Shown here: positions 8,378 through 15,986 of the stretch, piece after piece
Numbering within the stretch: position 1 is the stretch's first letter
Layout of the letters: every line of letters begins with the position of its first letter
Assembly (NCBI GenBank): GCA_028282195.1
Contig: JANQII010000287.1
Coordinates: 1 to 35,621 of the forward strand
Length of the DNA stretch: 35,621 nucleotides
From: Prolixibacteraceae bacterium
Lineage (GTDB): Bacteria; Bacteroidota; Bacteroidia; Bacteroidales; Prolixibacteraceae
Reading direction: 5' to 3'
Program-made: the position numbers and the translations under genes
Notes under the pieces: generated by a model
Databases searched by the model: none
What the model was told of the DNA's origin: nothing
What the model saw: the letters and a program-made list of their open reading frames with translations, nothing else

Positions 8378-8940
8378 GCTTTAATAATTTCAAGTTGATC
8401 ATTAACAAGCTTATACTTTTCACCAGTTTCCGGACAAATAAGTTTTTCACCCAAAATTACCCCGGCCTTACTGACCCAGCCTTTTTGAACAGCCGGAACA
8501 CCAACCATTAATGCATATGGTTTAACATCTTTTGTAATAACGGCACCGGCGCCAATAAAAGCATATTCGCCAATAGTCACCCCACAAACAACAGTTGCAT
8601 TTGCACCGATGGAAGTACCTTTTTTTACTACTGTTTCATCATACTCAGTTTTCCTTTCGACAAACGACCTTGGATTATTTACATTGGTGAACACACAGCT
8701 TGGCCCGCAGAAAACATCATCTTCCAGAATAACAGAATCGTATATGCTTACGTTATTCTGAATTTTCACACGATTCCCAATAACTGCTTTCCCTCCGACA
8801 TAAGTATTCTGCCCAAGAATACATTTTTCACCAATTTGTGCTCCGCTCATCACATGGCAAAAATGCCAGACTTTTGTCCCTTCCCCGATTGATACAGGTT
8901 CATCAATACAAGCAGTCTCGTGTACAAAATAGTTACTCAT
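8374..8940 (-). CDS. wbpD: UDP-GlcNAc3NA 3-N-acetyltransferase (WbpD/WlbB-like)
   Basis: Left-handed beta-helix acetyltransferase that, in the Wbp pathway, acetylates the 3-amino group of UDP-2-acetamido-3-amino-glucuronate with acetyl-CoA. The 188-aa protein is built of hexapeptide repeats (for example [20 protein letters not shown] and [17 protein letters not shown]). It has the loop [15 protein letters not shown] and the closing coil [20 protein letters not shown], then [23 protein letters not shown] short C-terminal extension with [14 protein letters not shown] resembles a small treble-clef tail. It overlaps the aminotransferase gene by 8 bp and the dehydrogenase by 4 bp, so the three are one translationally coupled unit. 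Confidence 0.9.
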   Translation of the reverse strand: MSNYFVHETACIDEPVSIGEGTKVWHFCHVMSGAQIGEKCILGQNTYVGGKAVIGNRVKIQNNVSIYDSVILEDDVFCGPSCVFTNVNNPRSFVERKTEYDETVVKKGTSIGANATVVCGVTIGEYAFIGAGAVITKDVKPYALMVGVPAVQKGWVSKAGVILGEKLICPETGEKYKLVNDQLEIIKA

Positions 8941-10030
8941 GATGGAAGTATTTTTTTATGGCATCTGCAACCTGGTGAATTTCTTTTTCCGTAATTAACC
9001 CGTGCAAGGGTAACGAAAGAACTGTTCGCGATAGTTCATCAGCTACCGGAAATTTTTCATTCGGATTAATATCTTTTTTGAAAGCTTCCTGCTTTGGAAG
9101 GGGCAAAGGATAGTGAACTATACTTGGAATTTCGGCTTCTGCCAGGCTTGCTTTCAATTCATCCCGTTTATTAGTACGAATAGTATATTGTGCCCAACTG
9201 CTGGTTCTTCCTTCCTGAATTTCAGGGACACAAACCATATCTTTTAATAGCCCAGTATAAAGTTCAGCAGCTTTATTCCTAATTTCTAATTCTTTGTTGA
9301 AATGTTTCAGTTTCACCCTTAAAATGGCAGCTTGAAGAGTATCCATTCTTCCATTAATTCCAATGTACTTGTGAATGTAACGTTTTACCTGTCCATGCCC
9401 GCGCATTATTTTCATGGTTTCGGCAAGTTGGTCATCATCGGTGAAAATAGCACCACCATCCCCATAACATCCTAGTGGTTTGGCAGGGAAAAAACTGGTT
9501 GTAGCGATATCAGTGAGTGAACATGATTGTTTGCCAAAATATGTAGCTCCAAACGACTGTGCCCCGTCTTCAATAACCCAAAGATTATATTTTTCTGCAA
9601 TTTCATTGATCTTTTTGCAATCGGCACATTGTCCGAAAAGGGAAACGGCAATTATACCTTTCGTTTTTGAAGTAATTTTTTCTTCAATTTTAGAAACATC
9701 CATGTTAAAGTCAATCGGAGAAACATCAACAAAAACAGGTTTGGCTTTGTAAAAGCTAATCATCGATCCGGATGCGATATAACTAAATGCAGGACAAATA
9801 ATTTCATCTCCAGGCTGAATATCCCAGGCCATTAAGGGAAGCAGCAAAGCATCAGTACCGGAGCTACAGCACAGTACATTCTTAACGCCAGTGTATTCAG
9901 CTAATTCTTCTTCCAACAAATTAATTTCATTCCCATTAATAAAAGAAGAAGAATTGATCACATTCTGAATGGCAGCATCAATTTCTTTTTTATAAGCCAG
10001 GTATTGTTTGTTAAGATCACAAAATTTCAT
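8933..10030 (-). CDS. wbpE: UDP-3-keto-GlcNAcA aminotransferase (WbpE/WlbC-like)
   Basis: DegT/DnrJ/EryC1/StrS aminotransferase; WbpE transfers an amino group from glutamate to the 3-keto sugar, using PLP. From ATG 10030 it is 365 aa. Visible are the substrate/PLP segment [15 protein letters not shown] (54-68), [12 protein letters not shown] (D155, contacts the PLP pyridine) and the PLP lysine in [17 protein letters not shown] (K184). [20 protein letters not shown] and [12 protein letters not shown] are further family motifs. The TTG at 10054, which would add eight residues, lies in a -7 box, so the ATG is preferred. It is the first gene of the minus-strand run and divergent from the GT2 gene. 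Confidence 0.92.
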   Translation of the reverse strand: MKFCDLNKQYLAYKKEIDAAIQNVINSSSFINGNEINLLEEELAEYTGVKNVLCCSSGTDALLLPLMAWDIQPGDEIICPAFSYIASGSMISFYKAKPVFVDVSPIDFNMDVSKIEEKITSKTKGIIAVSLFGQCADCKKINEIAEKYNLWVIEDGAQSFGATYFGKQSCSLTDIATTSFFPAKPLGCYGDGGAIFTDDDQLAETMKIMRGHGQVKRYIHKYIGINGRMDTLQAAILRVKLKHFNKELEIRNKAAELYTGLLKDMVCVPEIQEGRTSSWAQYTIRTNKRDELKASLAEAEIPSIVHYPLPLPKQEAFKKDINPNEKFPVADELSRTVLSLPLHGLITEKEIHQVADAIKKYFHHE

Positions 10031-10051
10031 AGGCGAGGGAATGATATGATA

Positions 10052-10059
10052 CAAAAATA
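10052..10059 (-). promoter_or_regulatory. -7 box for the wbp gene run
   Basis: The minus strand reads TATTTTTG, a perfect TAnnTTTG element, 21 bp before the aminotransferase ATG at 10030. This would make a short leader and drive the minus-strand arm of the glycan island. Confidence 0.5.
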
Positions 10060-10080
10060 AAGTAATTCGGCTAAGTATAT

Positions 10081-10088
10081 TATTTTTG
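10081..10088 (+). promoter_or_regulatory. -7 box for the GT/nonulosonate gene run
   Basis: TATTTTTG on the plus strand matches TAnnTTTG and lies 57 bp before the GT2 ATG. With the minus-strand box at 10052-10059 it suggests back-to-back promoters for the two arms of the island. Confidence 0.45.
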
Positions 10089-10145
10089 CTGAAGATTTTA
10101 CATATAGATAGGTTTCTGTAAAATTGACCTTTTTAAAATGAACGA

Positions 10146-11048
10146 ATGATTTCAGCTATTATTTCGACATATAACCGGGCAAACTATTTACCAGGGCTTT
10201 TTGAATCAATATTGAGTCAGACTGTTAATAAAAAGGAATATGAAATTGTCATTGTAAATAATAACTCTACAGATAATACTGAAGAAATTTGCAAACAGTT
10301 CATGGTTGATCATCCCGGGATAAGTTGTTCCTATTGTGTTGAAATCCGACAGGGGCTTTCTTATGGCCGTAATCGGGGAATCAAAGAATCGAAAGGAGAG
10401 ATTCTTACTTTTCTGGATGATGATGCAGTTATTGCCCCGGATTTTTTTGAGAAAACCATTTCTTTTTTTGAATTGAAACCTTATGTGAATGCCATTGGAG
10501 GAAAAATCTTACTTCAATATATGGAGGAAAAACCTACGTGGTATAACCCTTTCATTGCTCCAATTTTGGGATATTTCAACCCCGGTAATAAAACTGAAAT
10601 CTTTAAACGGAATTTTTTCAGGGGTTCGAATATGTCATTTCGAAAAAAGATCTTTGGAAAGTTGGGTGATTTTGATGTTCGTTTAGGGCGTTCAGGTAAA
10701 AATCTTTACGGGAGTGAAGAAAAAGAGCTTTTTTATCGATTTAAGAATGCCGGAGAAGAAATGTGGTATGTCCCTGAAGCCGTTGTATTTCATTTGGTTC
10801 CCATTGAACGAACGAAAGATGAATTTGTCAGGAGACAGGCTCTTGGGATTGGCAAAAGCGAGCGGGTAAGGAGTCTTGCTCAAAGTAAAATAAAATTTTA
10901 CATAAGCTCTATAAAGGAATTGATGAAATGGGGGGCCAGCATTTTAATTTCAATTTATTATCTGATAACTTTAAAACCTGCATCCTCTCGTATAATTTTA
11001 AAATTCAGAGGGTGGGTTTCACAAGGATTGCTTTTAAATCATGATTAA
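10146..11048 (+). CDS. Family 2 glycosyltransferase
   Basis: GT-A fold, GT2-family glycosyltransferase, expected to add a sugar from a nucleotide donor to a lipid-linked or surface glycan on the inner face of the membrane. The 300-aa protein begins with the classic ISAIISTYNRANYLPGLFESI, followed by IVIVNNNSTDNTEEI and the metal-binding LTFLDDDA (DDD at 91-93). Later FRGSNMSFRKKIF and GSEEKELFYRFKNAG are the acceptor-side motifs of such enzymes. The C-terminal part has a hydrophobic segment (ASILISIYYLITL) that probably associates with the membrane. It overlaps the next gene by 8 bp. Donor and acceptor cannot be told from sequence. Confidence 0.9.
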   Translation: MISAIISTYNRANYLPGLFESILSQTVNKKEYEIVIVNNNSTDNTEEICKQFMVDHPGISCSYCVEIRQGLSYGRNRGIKESKGEILTFLDDDAVIAPDFFEKTISFFELKPYVNAIGGKILLQYMEEKPTWYNPFIAPILGYFNPGNKTEIFKRNFFRGSNMSFRKKIFGKLGDFDVRLGRSGKNLYGSEEKELFYRFKNAGEEMWYVPEAVVFHLVPIERTKDEFVRRQALGIGKSERVRSLAQSKIKFYISSIKELMKWGASILISIYYLITLKPASSRIILKFRGWVSQGLLLNHD

Positions 11049-11940
11049 GATATTATTATACATACAAAATTACATCGCTCTGTTTTTTCAAATCTTAGCT
11101 TCTCTCGTCAAAATATTGTTAATATCTAAAAAGACAAAACTCGATACAATTAAAACAAATTCTAAAGAGGTTGTTATTCTTGGCAATGGACCTTCTTTAA
11201 CATCCATGTTAAATACATATCCGGAATTTCTTACCAATAAAGATTTGGTGTGTGTGAATCATTTTCCTACAACTGAAGAATATCAACGTTTAAAACCTAA
11301 GTATTTTATTGCATCAGCCGAAGATCTCTTTTTAGAAGATATCGATGATAGATTTATAAATCAGAGTATCAAATTATTTAAGAATATCAACGATAAGACC
11401 GATTGGCCTTTAATCTTCTTATTTCCTGCAAAAGCAAAAAAATACAAACGCTGGCAGAATCAAATCATCGACAATAAAAATATCTCCGTTTATTATTACA
11501 ATACAACTCCTATTGATGGATTAAGCTGGATTAGAAATGCGTTATTCAATTTAAAACTAGGAATGGTAAGGCCTCATAACATCATGATACCGTCAATCTT
11601 CACAATGATTTGGCTTGGATATAAAAAAATTTACATTTGGGGAGCTGATCATTCCTGGTTGAAAGATATTTCTGTTACTGAGAATAATGAAGCCTTGATA
11701 AATCAGAAACATTTTTACGATGAAAATGAATCGAAATCTCTTCCACTTGTATGGAAAAAGAATCAACATAGGAGGCTCCACGAGATTTTGTATAAATTTA
11801 TGACAGCATTTAAAGGATATTTTGCCGCTGAGGAATATGCTGAATCAAAACAAGTGGATATATTGAATTGTACGAAAGGCTCCTTTATAGATGCTTTTAA
11901 AAGGATTAATTTAGATCAGTATGAAAAACCAAATGTATGA
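11041..11940 (+). CDS. Sialyltransferase-like (GT42/DUF115-like) protein, putative
   Basis: Not confidently assigned. The 299-aa protein has an N-terminal hydrophobic helix (about residues 3-28). Next comes VVILGNGPSL (44-53), the nucleotide-sugar-binding start typical of Campylobacter Cst-type sialyltransferases (GT42) and related DUF115-like folds. LKPKYFIASAEDLF follows, then a PSIFTMIWLGYKKIYIWGAD segment (184-203) that matches in pattern the ALGYKEIYLSGID region of those enzymes. Its place directly before a nonulosonate synthase and CMP-nonulosonate synthetase makes a nonulosonosyl transferase attractive. This is inference from motif pattern plus context. It overlaps both neighbours (8 and 20 bp), so expression is coupled. 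Confidence 0.6.
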   Translation: MIKILLYIQNYIALFFQILASLVKILLISKKTKLDTIKTNSKEVVILGNGPSLTSMLNTYPEFLTNKDLVCVNHFPTTEEYQRLKPKYFIASAEDLFLEDIDDRFINQSIKLFKNINDKTDWPLIFLFPAKAKKYKRWQNQIIDNKNISVYYYNTTPIDGLSWIRNALFNLKLGMVRPHNIMIPSIFTMIWLGYKKIYIWGADHSWLKDISVTENNEALINQKHFYDENESKSLPLVWKKNQHRRLHEILYKFMTAFKGYFAAEEYAESKQVDILNCTKGSFIDAFKRINLDQYEKPNV

Positions 11941-12802
11941 AAAACCAAAAGTTGTAGCCGAGATAGGTTGCAACCATAAAGGGGATATTGAAATTGCTAA
12001 AGAACTTATTGTAATTGCGAATCAATGTGGTGCTGATTATGCAAAATTTCAGAAAAGAAATCCTAAAGAGCTTTTAAGTCCGGAGCAATATGACGCTCCT
12101 CACCCTAATGAAATGCATTCATATGGGAAAACTTATGGTGAGCATCGTGAATTTCTCGAATTTAATATAGAAGAACATGCAGAACTGAAGCAATTTTGTG
12201 AATCAGAAAATATAGGCTACGCTGCTTCTGTTTGGGATATTACTTCTGCAGTAGAAATTATTTCATTAAAACCTGATCTGATTAAAATACCTTCCGCTTG
12301 CAACAACCATGAGGATCTGTTAAAAATGCTATTGGAATCTTACGATGGTGAAATCCATGTTTCATTAGGAATGACAACGAAAGAAGAAGAAAAAAACCTA
12401 ATGGGGATTTTTGAAAATTATGGTAAGGCAAAAGACAAGCTTGTACTTTATAGTTGTACTTCGGGTTATCCTGTTCCTTTTGAATCCGTTTACCTAAGAG
12501 AGATTGAACGGTTGAATGACCAATATAAAAATCGTGTAAATGCTATTGGGTTTTCAGGACACCACCTTGGTATTGCTATTGATATAGCTGCATATTGTCT
12601 TGGAGCAAAATGGATTGAGAGGCATTTTACTAAAGACAGAACCTGGAAAGGTACAGATCATGCTGCTTCATTGGAGCCGGGAGGCTTACAAAAATTAGTT
12701 CGTGACCTGAATGCAAGCTATAAAGCACTACAATATAGAGACAAAGATATTTTGGAAATAGAAGAACCTCAGCGAGCGAAACTTAAATATCAAAAAAGAT
12801 GA
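11921..12802 (+). CDS. NeuB-type nonulosonate synthase lacking the SAF domain
   Basis: NeuB-family enzymes condense phosphoenolpyruvate with a hexosamine (ManNAc, ManNAc-6-P or relatives) to make sialic-acid-like nine-carbon sugars. The TIM-barrel signatures are present: VVAEIGCNHKGDIEIAKELI, GADYAKFQKRNP, LIKIPSACNNHEDLL, HVSLGMTTKEE, SCTSGYPVP, AIGFSGHHLG and IERHFTKDRTWKGTDHAASLEP. The protein is only 293 aa and stops soon after the barrel; the C-terminal SAF (antifreeze-like) domain of ordinary NeuB (about 340-350 aa) is absent. Starts at 11921 (MKNQMYEKP) or 11933 (MYEKP) are both possible; a 16-bp tandem duplication creates this ambiguity. It overlaps the next gene by 4 bp. Confidence 0.88.
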   Translation: MKNQMYEKPKVVAEIGCNHKGDIEIAKELIVIANQCGADYAKFQKRNPKELLSPEQYDAPHPNEMHSYGKTYGEHREFLEFNIEEHAELKQFCESENIGYAASVWDITSAVEIISLKPDLIKIPSACNNHEDLLKMLLESYDGEIHVSLGMTTKEEEKNLMGIFENYGKAKDKLVLYSCTSGYPVPFESVYLREIERLNDQYKNRVNAIGFSGHHLGIAIDIAAYCLGAKWIERHFTKDRTWKGTDHAASLEPGGLQKLVRDLNASYKALQYRDKDILEIEEPQRAKLKYQKR

Positions 12803-13953
12803 GTGTAATTGCATTTGTTCCTGCCCGTGCCGGAAGCAAAGGAATAAAAAATAAGAATATTAAGCTATTCAACTCAAAACCTCTTATATTTTGGGTGCTT
12901 AAGGCTTTGCAGGACTGTAATTCAGTTGACGGGATTTATCTGGCTACCGATGGCGATGATATAGCAAGAATTGCTGATGGATTTGGTTTTGATAAACTTA
13001 AAGTTTTCAGGCGTAGTCCTGAAAATGCATCAGATAGTGCTTCAACAGAATCAGTGATGTTTGAGTTTTTTGAAAAAGAAAAACCTTTAAGTGAAGATAT
13101 TTTTTTACTTGTCCAAGCTACTTCACCCTTTACCCAAAATACTGATTTTGAAAGTGCCATCAAACAGTTTAAACAGGAAAAGGCAGATAGTTTACTTTCA
13201 GTTGCCCGACAAAAACGTTTTTTCTGGAATTCTAATGGCACACCGTTGAACTACGATTACAAAAACAGGCCACGCCGGCAGGATTTTGAAGGGATATTGA
13301 TAGAAAATGGAGCTTTTTATATTTCAAAAGTTAAGAACATTTTACAATCAAATAACAGGTTAAATGGTAAAATAAGTCTTTACGAAATGCCGGAATATAC
13401 CAGTTTAGAGTTGGACGAAGATGAAGATTGGTTGATGGGCGAAATAGTAATGCAAAAGTTTAAAAAGAGCGAACTTAATGCTGACCCTTCCCAAATTAAA
13501 TTGTTCCTTTCCGATGTTGATGGGGTATTAACCGATGCAGGAATGTATTATTCTGAAAAAGGAGATGAGTTAAAAAAGTTCAGCACGTACGATGGTATGG
13601 CTTTTAGATTGCTAAAAGAAAAAGGGATAAAAGTCGGGATTATAACTTCTGAAGATTGTGAATTGAACCGTAGAAGAGCCGAAAAACTGAAACTTGATTA
13701 TCACTTCCATGGAGTTAAAAATAAATTAGAAGTCCTTGAAGGGCTTGTAAAAGAGTTAGGAATTTCGTTCAGTCAGCTTGCATACATTGGCGATGATATC
13801 AATGACCTGGAAGTTCTCCGTGAAGTAGGGATAGCAGCTTGTCCTGCAAATGCAAGAGCAGAAGTGAAGTCGATTCCGGGGATAGTCGAATTGGAAACTA
13901 AAGGAGGGAAGGGTGCTGTGCGTGAGTTAGTAAATAAATACTGGGCTCTATGA
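12799..13953 (+). CDS. CMP-nonulosonate synthetase fused to KdsC/KDN-9-P phosphatase-like HAD
   Basis: Two-domain protein of 384 aa. Residues 1-225 are a NeuA-type cytidylyltransferase that would activate a nonulosonic acid as its CMP sugar: VPARAGSKGIKNKNIKLF (8-24), LATDGDDIA, LLVQATSPF and ENGAFYIS. Residues 235-384 are a C0-type HAD phosphatase: LSDVDGVLTDAGMYY (nucleophile D239, acid D241), IITSEDCELNRRRAEKLK, GVKNKL (K309) and YIGDDINDLEVL. This second half is patterned like KdsC and the KDN-9-phosphate phosphatase of Bacteroides thetaiotaomicron. The same order of domains occurs in animal CMAS. It suggests the upstream synthase makes a 9-phosphate that this protein dephosphorylates and then activates. 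Overlaps its neighbours by 4 bp each. Confidence 0.9.
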   Translation: MSVIAFVPARAGSKGIKNKNIKLFNSKPLIFWVLKALQDCNSVDGIYLATDGDDIARIADGFGFDKLKVFRRSPENASDSASTESVMFEFFEKEKPLSEDIFLLVQATSPFTQNTDFESAIKQFKQEKADSLLSVARQKRFFWNSNGTPLNYDYKNRPRRQDFEGILIENGAFYISKVKNILQSNNRLNGKISLYEMPEYTSLELDEDEDWLMGEIVMQKFKKSELNADPSQIKLFLSDVDGVLTDAGMYYSEKGDELKKFSTYDGMAFRLLKEKGIKVGIITSEDCELNRRRAEKLKLDYHFHGVKNKLEVLEGLVKELGISFSQLAYIGDDINDLEVLREVGIAACPANARAEVKSIPGIVELETKGGKGAVRELVNKYWAL

Positions 13954-15986
13954 TTGAATGTGTTGTATGTAAATCCCCAACTAGCGAAAAGAAATATAAT
14001 TCGAGGAACGAAAATCTTTTAACTTTAAATAGGTGTAGTAAATGTGGACATTTATTTCAGGATATTGAAAATTATGAAGACATCTATTCTGATGGAAAAT
14101 TCACAAAAATTGCACGTGAAAGTGAAATAGTTCCCGGTGACAAAAAGATTAAGAATTTAGATGATATAGCATTTAAACGATTTAATTTTTACAAACCTCT
14201 TTTAAAAAAAGAATCTAAGGCACTTGAGATTGGAAGTTCAATTGGTTCTTTTGTCCATTTGCTAAAGTTGTATGGAATTCAAGCCAATGGCATAGAACCC
14301 GATCCACATTATTGTGATCATTCAGTAAAACAATATGGTTTTGCACAGGTCAATAGCTCTCTGGAAAGATATGAAAGTGATCAAAAATATGATCAGATTT
14401 TTTCTTTTCATGTGGTAGAACATGTAAAAGATCCAATCCTATTTATTGAGAAAATTTGTTCACTCTTGACTCATAATGGAATCTTATTTTTAGAATGTCC
14501 TTCGCAAGAAATATCTGAATATGGGAACAAACAGCAGATGATATGGGAACCACATATTCATTATTTCAGTTCTACTTCAATTTATCAGTTACTTTCAACT
14601 TCGTTTTCAAAAGTTAAAATATCATATCGTGGAGGAGGTCTTTCTGTTATTGCTGAAAAACCAATTAAAAGTAATTTGAAAAAGACACAATTACTTTTTG
14701 AAAAGATTAAACAAAGTTTTATTTCAGGTTTAGTTTTTTTGACGCCGCAATTTAAGAGTTATGAAAAGATCAATAGTTTGAGAAGATTGATTATTCAGTT
14801 TTTAATTGAACGAAAACTTTTCAAATTTCGAATGAAGCGAAGTGTTAAATTTGGTTTGTACAAGATTAAGGAACACAATTACCTGAAAAAAGAAAATGGA
14901 ACCGGAAAACAAAGAATTACTCACATAACAAATTTCAAAGGATGGGGAAATAATGCAGGGGACATTGTGCTTTCAAATTGTGTTAGAAATACAATAAAGA
15001 GTGAGGTAAGTTCAAATTTTAATATTCAAAGCGTTGCTAATGAAGTTAATGAAAAACTTATTCGTGATATAAACGAATCTGATGCATTGCTAGTTGGGGG
15101 TGGCGGATTATTTCTCCCAGATACGAATAAGAATTCAATATCGGGTTGGCAATGGGCAATCAGCAAATCTCAAATTGATCAAATTGATTCAAAAGTTCTA
15201 TTATATGCCATTGGTTATAATTATTTCCCGGGGCAATCCCCCAATGAATTATTTGTAGATAGCCTTAATTGCATTATCAAAAAAGCTGATTTCGTTGGCA
15301 TACGAAACAAAGGGAGTATAAATGCAATCAAGGATTTGCTTACTGACAAATCGTTATCAGATAAAATATCTTACCAGCCTTGTCCTACAACAGTTATAAG
15401 AAAGAACTTCAGCAATATTAAAGCAAAGAAGAAGACCAAAAACATAGCAGTTAATATTGCATTTGACCGGTACGAAAGAAGATTTGGAGATGGGATATAC
15501 GATAAGCTGTACTCAATAGCTATAGCTTTAAAGACGATTGAAAATTATTCGTATAATATTTATAATGTTTGTCATTTGACTGTTGATGAAAAAGCTGAAA
15601 TAGTTTTTGACAGGGTCGGTTTAAAATATACAACAGTTAGGTTGCAACATATGCTTCCCAATGAGATTTTTGACTTTTATAGTAAGATGGAAGTGGTTTT
15701 TGGTATGCGCGGACATGCACAGATGATTCCATTTGGGGTAAATACTAAAATAATTACTTTAGGTACACATCGTAAAATGAAGTGGTTTTTGGAAGATATT
15801 GATATGATGGAATTGTTTATTGATGTATCAGAATCTGAGAATGTTTATAATGATATTATTGAAAAATTTGAATACATCATGAATAATGATGAACAGGTTT
15901 CTAATCAGTTAATAAGTGAACAAGAGAAACTGTATGCTGTAACGAAAGATAATCTTGAGAAAATTAGCAATATTATAAAAGCTTAA
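13950..15986 (+). CDS. Methyltransferase-polysaccharide pyruvyltransferase fusion
   Basis: A 678-aa two-part protein. The N-terminus has a zinc-ribbon-like CVVC...CSKC (C4, C7, C29, C32), then a class I SAM methyltransferase-like domain: LEIGSSIGSF (92-101), E116 in GIEPDPH, and SFHVVEHVKDPILFIEKI. After a basic linker (about 240-320) comes a polysaccharide pyruvyltransferase domain: RITHITNFKGWGNNAGDIVL (322-341), DALLVGGGGLF, ADFVGIRNKGS and FGMRGHAQMIPFGV. Pyruvyltransferases add ketal pyruvate from PEP to glycan sugars. The normal family has only the second half (300-400 aa). The gene follows the CMP synthetase with a 4-bp overlap and meets the flippase tail to tail. Methyl acceptor and sugar target are unknown. 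Confidence 0.85.
   Translation: MIECVVCKSPTSEKKYNSRNENLLTLNRCSKCGHLFQDIENYEDIYSDGKFTKIARESEIVPGDKKIKNLDDIAFKRFNFYKPLLKKESKALEIGSSIGSFVHLLKLYGIQANGIEPDPHYCDHSVKQYGFAQVNSSLERYESDQKYDQIFSFHVVEHVKDPILFIEKICSLLTHNGILFLECPSQEISEYGNKQQMIWEPHIHYFSSTSIYQLLSTSFSKVKISYRGGGLSVIAEKPIKSNLKKTQLLFEKIKQSFISGLVFLTPQFKSYEKINSLRRLIIQFLIERKLFKFRMKRSVKFGLYKIKEHNYLKKENGTGKQRITHITNFKGWGNNAGDIVLSNCVRNTIKSEVSSNFNIQSVANEVNEKLIRDINESDALLVGGGGLFLPDTNKNSISGWQWAISKSQIDQIDSKVLLYAIGYNYFPGQSPNELFVDSLNCIIKKADFVGIRNKGSINAIKDLLTDKSLSDKISYQPCPTTVIRKNFSNIKAKKKTKNIAVNIAFDRYERRFGDGIYDKLYSIAIALKTIENYSYNIYNVCHLTVDEKAEIVFDRVGLKYTTVRLQHMLPNEIFDFYSKMEVVFGMRGHAQMIPFGVNTKIITLGTHRKMKWFLEDIDMMELFIDVSESENVYNDIIEKFEYIMNNDEQVSNQLISEQEKLYAVTKDNLEKISNIIKA

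Noticed and set aside
11041-11940. Firm annotation as sialyltransferase
   Set aside because: The similarity is limited to short motifs and context; catalytic residues could not be matched by eye, so it is left as putative.
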